Counted from the stretch's first letter, positions 1 through 7,958 are shown. The stretch is DNA of 25,400 bases from Bacteroidales bacterium UBA3290 (GCA_002361615.1 DETK01000001.1:1-25400), one strand, 5' to 3'. Program-made: numbers and translations. Notes: generated by a model from the sequence alone, not told the origin.

Positions 1-254
1 ATCGGTCGTATAAGTTCGGCCGTTCTTTCCCTTTCATCTTCATCCACGCAGTTTGCCAGAATCTCATTACGCTTTTCAGAAGAGATGATGAAGGCATCAT
101 TATACCCAGTGAGAATACCCCTGTAAATCTGTACATCCCACTCCCGAAGGGGTACACCAACGGTTTCCACCTTCTGTTTTATGCTCCGCTCTATGTCACT
201 CAATATAGACCAAGATTCGTTTCCAAACGTGCATTTCAAGCAATTTGTCTGCAC
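1..254 (-). pseudogene. 5'-truncated type IIG restriction-modification protein, TaqI-like C-terminal specificity segment (partial)
   Basis: An open frame runs on the minus strand from GTG at 254 through the window edge (84 codons visible). The translation includes SWSILSDIERSIKQKVE, then VGVPLREWDVQIYRGI and LTGYNDAFIISSEKR. These match the start of the TaqI-like C-terminal/target-recognition region of Eco57I-type fused methylase-nucleases, which usually reads like 'W.ILS.IE..IK.KIE..G.PLKDWD..IYRGI.TG.N.AFII'. The family normally has several hundred residues of nuclease and methyltransferase before this point; here a stop codon lies a few codons upstream and the neighbouring invertase gene begins there. 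AGGAG at 262-266 would place a ribosome binding site 7 nt before the GTG. I infer a truncated gene or a silent specificity cassette. The family match is recognised by eye; the rest of the gene lies outside the window. Confidence 0.7.
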
Positions 255-284
255 ATAATCGCTCCTATAATTTCAGAAACGAAT
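215..284. repeat. Perfect 9-bp inverted repeat flanking the invertase/R-M junction
   Basis: ATTCGTTTC at 215-223 and GAAACGAAT at 276-284 are perfect inverted copies separated by 52 bp. The left copy lies inside the R-M fragment at the codons for Gly-Asn-Glu, just where family similarity begins. The right copy lies in the last codons of the invertase. A 9-bp match can arise by chance in a few hundred bases, so the interest is positional: short inverted repeats beside an Mpi-like invertase that bracket a truncated gene. Confidence 0.4.
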
Positions 285-870
285 GGATGTACCGCCCAAG
301 TGTATTCCGGTCCACCTTGCAGATCTTCGCAATCTTCCGCTGCGACACCCCGGCTTGGAGCAGTTCAACGATGAGCGTTCGCTTGGGATAGAGCTTATAC
401 TTATCTTCGCCAGTCTTGCGTCCGACAGGCCGTCCCAGGACAACGCCCTCTGCTTTCTTTCTCGCCAAAGCCTCCTTAGTCCGCTGGCTGATAAGGTTGC
501 GCTCTATTTCCGCTGATAGGCCAAAAGCAAAAGCCAGCACCTTGCTCTGAATATCTTCGCCCAGCCTGTAATTGTCCTTGATGGTCCATACCCGGCACTC
601 CTTTGTCATGCAGATGTTCAGGATCTCCATAATCATAAACAGATTGCGCCCCAGCCGGGATAACTCGGCGCATATAATCAAATCATCCTTCTGCACCCGG
701 TTCAGGAGCTTCCCTAGTTCCCGCTTGCTGTAATTCTTTGTCCCGCTGATGGTCTCCTCAATCCACCCGTCAATGCTCATCGCCTCCCGCGAGCAGAAGT
801 TATTGATTTCAAACCTTTGATTTTCAACAGTCTGTTTGTCGCTGCTGACTCTGATGTAACCGTAAACCAT
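265..870 (-). CDS. Mpi-family serine DNA invertase/resolvase
   Basis: A 201-residue small serine recombinase. The N-terminal catalytic domain (about 1-140) begins GYIRVSSDKQT with the nucleophile at Ser9 and has the conserved arginines in ELSRLGRN (Arg72, Arg75). The long E helix contains LAFAFGLSAEIERNLISQRTKEALA, followed by GVVLGRP and a C-terminal helix-turn-helix (about 165-198, GVSQRKIAKICKVDRNTLGRYI). The sequence closely resembles the Bacteroides master invertase Mpi, which flips many promoters and surface loci by recombining short inverted repeats; that function is known for the family and inferred here. The stop codon overlaps the possible ribosome binding site of the restriction-modification fragment downstream. 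Candidate recombination sites are the 9-bp inverted repeats at 215-223 and 276-284. A plasmid or transposon resolvase is the alternative, but no transposase is present. Confidence 0.9.
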   Translation of the reverse strand: MVYGYIRVSSDKQTVENQRFEINNFCSREAMSIDGWIEETISGTKNYSKRELGKLLNRVQKDDLIICAELSRLGRNLFMIMEILNICMTKECRVWTIKDNYRLGEDIQSKVLAFAFGLSAEIERNLISQRTKEALARKKAEGVVLGRPVGRKTGEDKYKLYPKRTLIVELLQAGVSQRKIAKICKVDRNTLGRYIHSFLKL

Positions 871-892
871 ACTTTTTTCTTTTTGATTGTGA

Positions 893-918
893 TTTGGGCA
901 AAAAAAAGAGTATCTTTA
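893..918 (+). promoter_or_regulatory. Possible Bacteroidetes promoter for the GmrSD-helicase operon
   Basis: TATCTTTA at 911-918 is one base off the TAnnTTTG -7 element, and TTTG at 893-896 could serve as a -33 element, although the spacing is a little short. It would give a leader of about 70 nt before ATG 993. The whole 871-992 gap is very A/T-rich, so such matches are cheap here. Confidence 0.35.
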
Positions 919-992
919 TAGTTTTGAAGATGAAATGCGATATTTTTCTTTCTGTTAAAAAAGAGTGCACCAATCTTTAATAAAGAATAAGT

Positions 993-2810
993 ATGGCTGT
1001 CGAATCACATGATAAGAAACTCAGCGAACTCCTGACGTGGGTTGGCCAGGGTAAAGCACAACTCCCCGAATTTCAGCGCAGTTGGGTATGGGATGACACC
1101 AAGATTTGCAAACTTATTGAGAGCATTACATCCGGTTTTCCAATGGGTGCCGCGATGTTCCTTGAAGGACACGGCGATTCCGTTCGCTTTAAATGCCGCC
1201 GGTTCACCGGGGTCAAATGCACCGAAGACGTATCTCCAGATTGGCTCGTACTTGATGGCCAGCAACGCCTTACTACGCTCTATCAGGTGTTCATGTGCAA
1301 GAAAGCCGTAGAGACCCGCCTTGATACGAATCGTGATAAGACCATTTTCCGATATTACTATCTTGACATTGAAAAATGCCTTGACCCAGAGGCCGATAGA
1401 CTTGATGCCATCGTGTCCATATCCGATAAGAAACAGATCCTATCCGACATCGGCCGTACCGTTGTTCTGGATCTTTCGACCCAGGAGAATGAGTTTGAGC
1501 ATCTGATGTTTCCGCTTAACTTGGTATTCTCCCCTAATGAGATTGACGACTGGCGTTTCGGTATGGAGGAGCATTTCCAGAATGACTCCGTGCATCGATT
1601 GCTGTTCAGAGATTTCTCCCAGAAGATTCTGCGCCCGATTCAAGACTATCAGATGCCGGTTATCCAGTTAACGAAGGATACGCCCAAAGAAGCGGTATGC
1701 CAAATCTTCGAGAACGTCAATACCGGAGGTGTCCCTTTAACAGTTTTTGAACTCGTTACGGCTACCTTTGCTGCCGATGAATATGACCTCCGTGCGGACT
1801 GGAATGCTACCAAGAAGCAATTCTCCGACAAGAAGTTGACCGTCCTTAAGGACATCACCGGGGCGAACTTCCTGGCAGCTATGACACTGCTTGTTACATA
1901 TAAGAAAAGCCTTGCAGATGAAGGTGCTGTGTCCTGCAAAAAACGCGACATCTTACGCCTGAATCTGGAAGATTACAAAGCCAATCACGACGCCCTTATT
2001 GCCGGATTTGAGTCAGCAGCGGCTTTTCTATCCCATCAAGGTATATACAGTGAGCGAGACCTCCCTTACTCTACGCAACTGATTCCACTTGCCGCCATCT
2101 TTGCATTCGATAGCGAGTTGAAGGAGAAACGACCGCTAATGCTCGGACAGAATATTGACCTTCTCGCTAAATGGTATTGGTGCGGAGTATTTGGCGAACT
2201 CTACGGCGGTGCAAATGAAGCTCGTTTTGCTCTTGATATTGCAGACATCTTCAAATGGATTAGTTCAGGAGAGCAGCCCGATACCGTTACCCGCTCCAAC
2301 TTCCAACCTACACGTCTATTGTCTATGCAGACACGTAATAGTGCCGCATACAAGGGAGTCATGGCGATGATAATGCAGGATTCACCGCTGGACTTTATGA
2401 GCGGCAATAAGATGGATATTGCTTCATATCTTGACGAAGACACTGACATTCACCACATCTTCCCGCAGGCTTACTGCGAAGGCGTGGATCTGCCGCTGCG
2501 TAAATGGAACTCCGTAGTCAATAAAACGCCCATCTACGCCTCTACGAATCGTTCCATTGGTGGCCGCGCTCCCAGCGAGTACATTAAGACTATGAAGAAT
2601 AAAGGCCTATCTGACGAACAGGTTGTCAGCGCCATCACCTCTCACAAGGTGGACTATAACCTCCTTGCTACAGATGACTTTGACGCGTACTTCGTGGACC
2701 GTGCCATTAAATTGCTTAATCGCATCGAGAAAGCAACAGGAAAGTCTATCTCCGGCCGAGACAGTGAGGAAACCATTAAAGAATTCGGACAAGCGCTTAC
2801 TAAAGAATAG
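993..2810 (+). CDS. DUF262/DUF1524 (GmrSD-like) restriction nuclease
   Basis: A 605-residue single-chain protein with the two halves of the GmrSD family. The N-terminal DUF262 (ParB/sulfiredoxin-like fold, about 10-260) has PEFQRSWVWD near residue 25, the signature DGQQRLTTL at 88-96 and FENVNTGG at 239-246. The C-terminal DUF1524 His-Me finger nuclease has DIHHIFP at 485-491, then NKTPIYASTNRSIGGRAPSEYI at 510-531. GmrSD-type enzymes are nucleotide-dependent type IV restriction systems against modified, typically glucosylated, phage DNA, and related single-chain proteins such as BrxU and SspE act in defence. Both catalytic signatures look intact. The next gene, a helicase, starts 2 nt after the stop, so the two are very probably co-transcribed and may work together. 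The target of this protein is unknown. Confidence 0.88.
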   Translation: MAVESHDKKLSELLTWVGQGKAQLPEFQRSWVWDDTKICKLIESITSGFPMGAAMFLEGHGDSVRFKCRRFTGVKCTEDVSPDWLVLDGQQRLTTLYQVFMCKKAVETRLDTNRDKTIFRYYYLDIEKCLDPEADRLDAIVSISDKKQILSDIGRTVVLDLSTQENEFEHLMFPLNLVFSPNEIDDWRFGMEEHFQNDSVHRLLFRDFSQKILRPIQDYQMPVIQLTKDTPKEAVCQIFENVNTGGVPLTVFELVTATFAADEYDLRADWNATKKQFSDKKLTVLKDITGANFLAAMTLLVTYKKSLADEGAVSCKKRDILRLNLEDYKANHDALIAGFESAAAFLSHQGIYSERDLPYSTQLIPLAAIFAFDSELKEKRPLMLGQNIDLLAKWYWCGVFGELYGGANEARFALDIADIFKWISSGEQPDTVTRSNFQPTRLLSMQTRNSAAYKGVMAMIMQDSPLDFMSGNKMDIASYLDEDTDIHHIFPQAYCEGVDLPLRKWNSVVNKTPIYASTNRSIGGRAPSEYIKTMKNKGLSDEQVVSAITSHKVDYNLLATDDFDAYFVDRAIKLLNRIEKATGKSISGRDSEETIKEFGQALTKE

Positions 2811-2812
2811 AT

Positions 2813-5686
2813 ATGTCCCTCCTCAGCCGCATATTTGGGACAAAACCTGGAGTTACCGAGCAATCCTCGGCAACACCGGCCTCTACGCCTGAATTTGATC
2901 GTTTACTGGCTTTCGGTGGCGCTCTGATGCGTTTGCTGAACGAGGATCGTTTCATTGCCCGCAGCGACTACAAACCCATTGTCGAGGAGTACGCAGACAT
3001 CAAAACCTTTTTCCTCAATCTCCAGGCATCCAATCTTCTTGGCATGTATTGCGAGAAAAATGGCTTGGATGAAGAACGCATCAAGAAAGCCCTTACGCTT
3101 TTCAAAGAATTGGAGAACTTGAAGAAGTCCCCCAGCCTCATCAAAAAACACAACGACAAATTCTTAGCCAAGCATCTGGAGGCCGACAAGGGGTATTTAG
3201 ACACAATTCTGTCACAGGTTGATCCAGCTATCTCCCTTGATGCTGAGCAGCGGAAGGTCGTGCTCTCTGATGAGGATTATACTCTTGTCGTAGCAGGAGC
3301 AGGTGCTGGCAAGACCACCACGATGGCTGCTAAGGTTAAATATCTGGTGGAGAAGAAAGGCGTGAATCCGGAAGACATATTGGTTATCTCCTTTACAAAT
3401 AAGGCAGTCGGAGAACTTGAAGACAAGATTGTAAAGGCGCTTCACATCAAGTGTCCGGTATCAACATTCCATAGGACTGGATACACAATTCTGCGTGAGA
3501 ATGACGCCAAGAAGCGCAATATTAAAGATGAAGGCTTCATGTGGAGCGTCATTACGGACTACCTGAAGAATGACGTTCTAAAGAAGCCCGAAATGGTGGA
3601 GAAACTCATCCTCCTTTTCGGAACATACTTTGACGCCCCTTACACGGGCGAGGATATGGCCTCGTTTTTCAGCTATATGTCCAAGTCTGACTTTTCGACA
3701 ATGAAAAACATCCTGTCGGAAGATAGTCAGCAAATTATCAATAAGCGGACTAAGAAGGCCATTACGATTAACTACGAGACCCTTCGGTCTTCTGAGGAGG
3801 TAGTTATAGCCAACTTCCTCTACCTAAACAAAATTGACTACATATACGAGAATCCGTATCCGTACAGTTTCCCGAATTCACACCGGGCATACACACCGGA
3901 TTTCACCATCACTCAGAACGGCAAGACCATTTACATCGAGCACTTCGGCATTACGGAAGACGGTACCCATAGCCGGTACACTACGGAGCAGCTGGAGAAA
4001 TACAAGTGGTGGATAAAAAGGAAGGTCAAGTTCCACAAAGACCACGGGACAGATATGGTTTTCACCTTCTCCAAATACAAGGACGGTCGATCAATTGTGG
4101 AGGACCTTAGGCAAAAACTTGAGAAGAGAGGCATCACTCTGGAGCCACGTGACCCCCAGGAGGTTTATGAGAAGATCGTCTCCACCGAGGAAAATAAGTA
4201 TATAGCTAAGCTGGTTAAACTCATTTGCCAGTTTATCCATAATTTCAAAGCCAACGGTTATTCCATGGACATGTTCCGAGATATGCGGAACCAGTCCAAT
4301 AACGTCCGGACACAGCTCTTTTTGGATGTTTGTCGTCAGTGCTACATGGAATACACTCAGAAGTTGGATGATGCCAATGCGGTGGACTTCGAGGATATGA
4401 TAAATGACTCCGCGAAGATTCTGAAGCAGCAACGTGACAAGGGTGCTCACCTGGACTACAAGTATATCATTATTGATGAGTACCAGGACATCTCTCGGCA
4501 GCGTTTCAACCTGGCAAAGGAGCTATCTGAAATAAGCGACGCCAAGATTCTTGCTGTGGGCGACGACTGGCAGTCCATATTTGCGTATGCCGGTTCGGAC
4601 ATCTCATTGTTCACCAAGTTTTCGGAGATTATGGGCTATGGTGAAGAGCTCTTGATCACGCGTACCTACCGCAACTCTCAGGAGGTTATTGATGTTGCCG
4701 GCAACTTCATCCAGAAGAACACATCACAGATCAAGAAGCATCTGGAGAGTCCAAAGCATATTGAGATGCCGTTTGTAGTTGAAGCTTATTCCGAAGAGGC
4801 GGATAAGAAGGATTCCGATGGTAAGAGCGGCAAGTTACAGCAACAAGCCACTGCGATAGACAAGGTAATTGGGCAGATTGTCGAGGCGAACAAAGCCGAA
4901 GGCAAACCAGCCAACTCTTCCATTCTGCTGATTGGTCGCTATGGGTTCGATGCTTCCAACCTTGCCAGAACAGGTCGGTATATCTACAATGAAAAGACAG
5001 GAGAAGTGAAATCTATGGCCTTCCCTGATGTGGATATCACCTTCCTAACGGCTCATCGTTCCAAGGGTTTGGGCTTTGACAACGTGATTATCATCAATGC
5101 AACCAATGGTACGTACGGATTCCCATCTATGATTGAGGATGATCCGGTGATGCAACTGGTGATTCATAGCGATAGAGCTATTGAATACGCTGAAGAGCGC
5201 CGTCTTTTCTATGTTGCTATGACGCGTACCAAGAACCGTGTTTACATTGTGGTTCCCCAGAACCGCCCTTCCCGCTTTATTGCTGAACTGGTCCAGGACT
5301 ACTCGGGTATCAAAGTGAATGGAGAACTGGATATTGATAAGACTGCTGAGCCAGTTATTTCAGTGATGAAACGTTGTCCGGTTTGTGGCTATCCGATGCA
5401 GTACAAATACAAGAGGGATTTTGGCCTGCGACTATGGATCTGTACTAACGAGCCGGAATTGTGCGACTTTATGACCAATGACCTGCGTGGGGGCATATTG
5501 CCAATTCTGAAATGTGATCGCTGCAGCGATGGCTACCTCATCGTCAAAAGGGGAAAAGATAAAGCAGAACCCTTCCTTGGCTGTACCAATTATAAATCCG
5601 ACAAAACTGGTTGTCCCGGATGGATGACAAAGGATTACTATTTGAATCATGTCAGACCTGGGACGATAGATGTCATTGATAAATAA
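2813..5686 (+). CDS. Helicase IV (HelD)-like UvrD-family helicase with nuclease-like insert and zinc ribbons
   Basis: A 957-residue superfamily 1 helicase. Visible motifs: Walker A AGAGAGKTTT (161-170), FTNKAVGEL (194-202), Walker B DEYQD (555-559), motif III VGDDWQSIFAYAGS (582-595), TYRNS (618-622), motif V TAHRSKGLGFD (746-756) and motif VI RRLFYVAMTRTK (796-807). Between the 1A and Walker B segments lies an insert (about 325-445) with a PD-(D/E)XK-like pattern: Glu328/329, YTPDF (Asp363) and YIEHFG (Glu376). A similar IEHF-bearing insert is found in helicase IV proteins, so it is probably a family trait; whether it cuts DNA is unknown. The tail has two topoisomerase-type Cys4 zinc ribbons (Cys855, 858, 877, 884 and Cys901, 904, 924, 934). 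The N-terminal ~140 residues are unassigned. Coupling to a GmrSD-like gene suggests a role in phage or foreign-DNA defence rather than housekeeping repair. Confidence 0.88.
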   Translation: MSLLSRIFGTKPGVTEQSSATPASTPEFDRLLAFGGALMRLLNEDRFIARSDYKPIVEEYADIKTFFLNLQASNLLGMYCEKNGLDEERIKKALTLFKELENLKKSPSLIKKHNDKFLAKHLEADKGYLDTILSQVDPAISLDAEQRKVVLSDEDYTLVVAGAGAGKTTTMAAKVKYLVEKKGVNPEDILVISFTNKAVGELEDKIVKALHIKCPVSTFHRTGYTILRENDAKKRNIKDEGFMWSVITDYLKNDVLKKPEMVEKLILLFGTYFDAPYTGEDMASFFSYMSKSDFSTMKNILSEDSQQIINKRTKKAITINYETLRSSEEVVIANFLYLNKIDYIYENPYPYSFPNSHRAYTPDFTITQNGKTIYIEHFGITEDGTHSRYTTEQLEKYKWWIKRKVKFHKDHGTDMVFTFSKYKDGRSIVEDLRQKLEKRGITLEPRDPQEVYEKIVSTEENKYIAKLVKLICQFIHNFKANGYSMDMFRDMRNQSNNVRTQLFLDVCRQCYMEYTQKLDDANAVDFEDMINDSAKILKQQRDKGAHLDYKYIIIDEYQDISRQRFNLAKELSEISDAKILAVGDDWQSIFAYAGSDISLFTKFSEIMGYGEELLITRTYRNSQEVIDVAGNFIQKNTSQIKKHLESPKHIEMPFVVEAYSEEADKKDSDGKSGKLQQQATAIDKVIGQIVEANKAEGKPANSSILLIGRYGFDASNLARTGRYIYNEKTGEVKSMAFPDVDITFLTAHRSKGLGFDNVIIINATNGTYGFPSMIEDDPVMQLVIHSDRAIEYAEERRLFYVAMTRTKNRVYIVVPQNRPSRFIAELVQDYSGIKVNGELDIDKTAEPVISVMKRCPVCGYPMQYKYKRDFGLRLWICTNEPELCDFMTNDLRGGILPILKCDRCSDGYLIVKRGKDKAEPFLGCTNYKSDKTGCPGWMTKDYYLNHVRPGTIDVIDK

Positions 5687-5704
5687 CTTCGCAGAAAGAA
5701 GCCT

Positions 5705-6121
5705 ATGGAAGAGCAAGAAATATACTTCAGAAGAAATGATGCCGACACCTGGGCGCTTGCCCGGCTGCACCATTCGCTCCTTCTGCAGATCCAGGATTCT
5801 CCTTTATGGGAGAGGGAAGACATCCCCGACATCCCCTTGACAGAAGAACAGATGGTCTCCTTCGTCCGCGGCTACGTCCCTGACTTCGACTGCCGATACG
5901 CCCCCTACATGCTCGGCGGCTGGTTCTACATCACCCGCTCCGGCTACTGGCTCAAGAAACTCAAATACAAGAAAGGCGATGACGGCTACTACCACGTCAC
6001 CGAACACTACACAACCCAGAAAGAAAAAGGCCGAGACCTCCTCGCCGAAATCATCGCAGAAGGCTACTTCACCCCTCGCATCTTCGACGACCGCCTCCGC
6101 GAATTCTTCAAAAACCTTTAA
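5705..6121 (+). CDS. Hypothetical protein, third gene of the GmrSD-helicase cluster
   Basis: A 138-residue soluble protein of no family I recognise. It is rich in aromatic and charged residues, with a central stretch GGWFYITRSGYWLKKLKYKK and an acidic N-terminal half containing PDIPLTEEQMVSF. No signal peptide or membrane segment is visible. It starts 18 nt after the helicase stop codon, so it is probably in the same transcript. After its first few codons, however, base use shifts to the GC-rich pattern of the corrinoid genes, unlike the two genes before it. It may be a resident gene that the island abuts, or a small accessory factor of the defence pair. The 168-bp repeat begins 20 bp after its stop. 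Confidence 0.6.
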   Translation: MEEQEIYFRRNDADTWALARLHHSLLLQIQDSPLWEREDIPDIPLTEEQMVSFVRGYVPDFDCRYAPYMLGGWFYITRSGYWLKKLKYKKGDDGYYHVTEHYTTQKEKGRDLLAEIIAEGYFTPRIFDDRLREFFKNL

Positions 6122-6141
6122 CGGAACTAGCAATCAACTCC

Positions 6142-6309
6142 TCGCGGCCGGACCGGTGGAGCAGGAAGGAGGTATGGACGGAAAACCCATAGACGCCCAG
6201 CGCCTTCAGGCGCTAGCGGAGGCCGTGAGGGAGGGCAATGTGGGATAGGAGGCCGTAGCGGAGGGGTTTGGGGCGGAGCCCCAGTAACTTAGATGCGGAG
6301 ACGGTCAAG
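6142..6309 (+). repeat. Long direct repeat, copy 1 (~168 bp)
   Basis: Runs from TCGCGGCCGGACC to ACGGTCAAG and recurs at 7790-7958 with about half a dozen substitutions and one single-base indel. It contains a perfect 7-bp hairpin with a 2-nt loop (AGCGCCT/AGGCGCT, 6199-6214) and a 6-bp hairpin TGGGGC/GCCCCA (6269-6283). A short frame beginning MDGKPIDAQRL is open in this copy but frameshifted by the indel in the other, so coding is unlikely. It looks like a dispersed GC-rich intergenic repeat. Confidence 0.9.
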
Positions 6310-6326
6310 ACGGCCGCGCCGGCGAT

Positions 6327-6351
6327 ATTTCCGTAAAAAAATTACGGAAAT
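6327..6351. promoter_or_regulatory. Perfect 10-bp inverted repeat, candidate operator
   Basis: ATTTCCGTAA (6327-6336) and TTACGGAAAT (6342-6351) form a perfect inverted repeat with a 5-nt A-only spacer. It sits about 15 bp upstream of the TATATTTG -7 element, where the -33 region should be, so a bound regulator would block RNA polymerase at the ATPase promoter. No regulator gene is adjacent. Confidence 0.5.
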
Positions 6352-6365
6352 GTAATTTATTGTAT

Positions 6366-6373
6366 TATATTTG
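6366..6373 (+). promoter_or_regulatory. Bacteroidetes -7 promoter element of the ATPase gene
   Basis: TATATTTG is an exact TAnnTTTG match, 25 bp before the ATG at 6399, giving a leader of roughly 20 nt. No clear TTTG -33 element is present; the 10-bp inverted repeat occupies that place. Confidence 0.6.
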
Positions 6374-6398
6374 CATTGAATATTAGAGTACTACCACA

Positions 6399-7499
6399 AT
6401 GCTTGCAAAGTTTTCCGTAAAAAATTTCCGGGGTTTTATTGACAAAATAGAGCTGGACCTAACAAGGCATAGCAACTATAATTTCAGCACGTATGCCATT
6501 AAGGATGACATAATTAAGAATGGCATTATCTATGGTCCCAACGGTTCTGGCAAGACCAATTTCGGTCTAGCCATCTTCGATATCGTGAACCATCTTACCC
6601 AAAAATGGAAAAAGGCTGACTACTATGTGAATTTCACTTATGCAGGCAGTCAGACCAGCCAGGTGGAGTTTGACTACTCTTTTGTCTTCGGCAGTCAGAC
6701 GGTAGAGTATAGATATAGTAAGGACTATCACGGGCTTCTTAGGAGCGAGGAAATGCTAGTGGATGGAAAACAATTGTTCAAAAGGGAAGCCGGTAAATTC
6801 CACATAGATGTCAAGGAGTTTCCGATGGATCCGATGTTTCAAAAGAATCTAGCAGACAATGCAAATAACGTATCTATAGTCAATTTCCTTCTGACATCTT
6901 ATCCACTTGCTGCGGATCATTATCTTCTGCAACTACAGAAATTTGTTAATGGAATGTTATGGTTCCGTAGTCTGGACATACGCGAGTTTATTGGCCTGGA
7001 GAGCAATACAACCTTACTTGACGAATACATTATCCGTCACAAACTGATAGATGATTTCCGGCGTTTCCTTCTTAACGTTAGCGGACAGGACTTCAAGTTC
7101 GCCAACCCTAATCCCGGAGACAAAATACTGTTCTGCGTAATTGATAAGAAGAAAATCCCTTTCGACTTAATTGCTTCCACCGGCACACAGCATCTTAAGT
7201 TGTTGTATTTCTGGATGAATCGAATGGGAAACGCCACCTTTGTCTTCATCGATGAATTTGATGCATTCTACCATTTCAAACTGTCCTTTGAAGTCTGCAA
7301 ACGGTTGTTTGCACTGCAATGCCAGGTGTTCACGTCTTCTCATAACACCTACCTTATGACGAATGACCTATTGCGACCTGACTGCAACTTCATCCTCAAC
7401 AACAATAAGATTAAGCCTCTTTGCGATTGCACAGACAAAGAGCTTCGTTTCGGACACAACATTGAAAAACTCTTCAGGGGTAATACGTTCCAGGTATGA
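6399..7499 (+). CDS. AAA15/AAA21-type ATP-binding protein (RloA/AbiL-like defence ATPase)
   Basis: A 366-residue SMC/ABC-type ATPase. It begins FSVKNFRGF, usual for AAA15/OLD-like proteins, with Walker A GPNGSGKTN at 46-54, the signature-like region STGTQHLKLLYFW at 260-272, Walker B FVFIDEFDAFYH at 281-292 and a switch TSSHN at 312-316. There is no C-terminal Toprim domain, so it is not a full OLD nuclease. Proteins of this type usually work with a second protein encoded just downstream, as in RloA/RloB and AbiL pairs, in abortive phage defence. Here the downstream gene overlaps by ATGA but is broken, so the system may be inactive. The gene is clearly AT-richer than the corrinoid genes and lies between two long direct repeats, both signs of transfer. 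Confidence 0.82.
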   Translation: MLAKFSVKNFRGFIDKIELDLTRHSNYNFSTYAIKDDIIKNGIIYGPNGSGKTNFGLAIFDIVNHLTQKWKKADYYVNFTYAGSQTSQVEFDYSFVFGSQTVEYRYSKDYHGLLRSEEMLVDGKQLFKREAGKFHIDVKEFPMDPMFQKNLADNANNVSIVNFLLTSYPLAADHYLLQLQKFVNGMLWFRSLDIREFIGLESNTTLLDEYIIRHKLIDDFRRFLLNVSGQDFKFANPNPGDKILFCVIDKKKIPFDLIASTGTQHLKLLYFWMNRMGNATFVFIDEFDAFYHFKLSFEVCKRLFALQCQVFTSSHNTYLMTNDLLRPDCNFILNNNKIKPLCDCTDKELRFGHNIEKLFRGNTFQV

Positions 7500-7751
7500 T
7501 TTTGTTCGTTTTTGAAGGCACGAGGCGTGAGCCGGACATTTTCAGGACGGAACTGGACTCTGCTTGAGACGCAGAATGTGATAAAAGCGAATAAACTATG
7601 CAACGGAGAGCTTGCTATTCCCGTGAATAAGGACGCTATTTCTCAACGAAGAATATTTGAAGCACAGCTATCTCAGTTCATTATCCCAAAGGATGAGGTC
7701 TCTATCCTCAGTGCTTTCCCTCTATTCAACTTCAATTATTTCAAGCATTAA
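7496..7751 (+). pseudogene. Remnant of the ATPase partner gene, internally deleted
   Basis: ATG at 7496 overlaps the ATPase stop as ATGA and opens MILFVFEGTRREPDIFRTELDS, a start typical of RloB-like/Toprim-like partner proteins ('LFV.EG...EP..F'). A TGA follows at codon 24. The other part, in another frame from about 7560 to TAA 7751, reads NVIKANKLCNGELAIPV through FIIPKDEVSILSAFPLFNF, which looks like a genuine C-terminus. The two pieces together make about 80 residues, so I infer that an internal segment was lost with a frame change near 7558-7575. The C-terminal match is from memory and approximate. Confidence 0.65.
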
Positions 7752-7789
7752 GACAACGATTTCAGCGATAACAACCCTCTTTGTAAGCT

Positions 7790-7958
7790 TCGCGGCCGGA
7801 CCGTTGGAGCAGGAAGGAGGTATGGACGGAAAAACCCATAGACGCCCAGCGCCTTCAGGCGCTAGCGGAGGCCGTGAGGGAGGGCAATGTGGGATAGGAG
7901 GCCGTAGCGGCGGGGTTTGGGGCGGAGATCCAGTAACTCAGATGCGGAGACGGTCAAG
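7790..7958 (+). repeat. Long direct repeat, copy 2 (~169 bp)
   Basis: Second copy of the 6142-6309 repeat, 1648 bp downstream, in the same orientation. It has one extra A in the run after ATGGACGG, and the 3' hairpin is damaged (GATCCA in place of GCCCCA), while the central 7-bp hairpin is kept. The two copies bracket the ATPase and its broken partner exactly. Confidence 0.9.

Noticed and set aside
871..965. Possible invertible promoter between the invertase and the GmrSD gene
   Set aside because: Only a 7-bp C(T)6/(A)6G match is present in A/T-rich sequence; no credible inverted repeat pair.
6174..6248. Short frame starting MDGKPIDAQRL in the direct repeat as a small gene
   Set aside because: A single-base indel in the second copy shifts the frame, so coding is not conserved.
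6142..7958. CRISPR array or integron-like cassette from the repeated sequence
   Set aside because: Only two long copies are present, spaced 1.6 kb apart, with no integrase site structure or cas genes.
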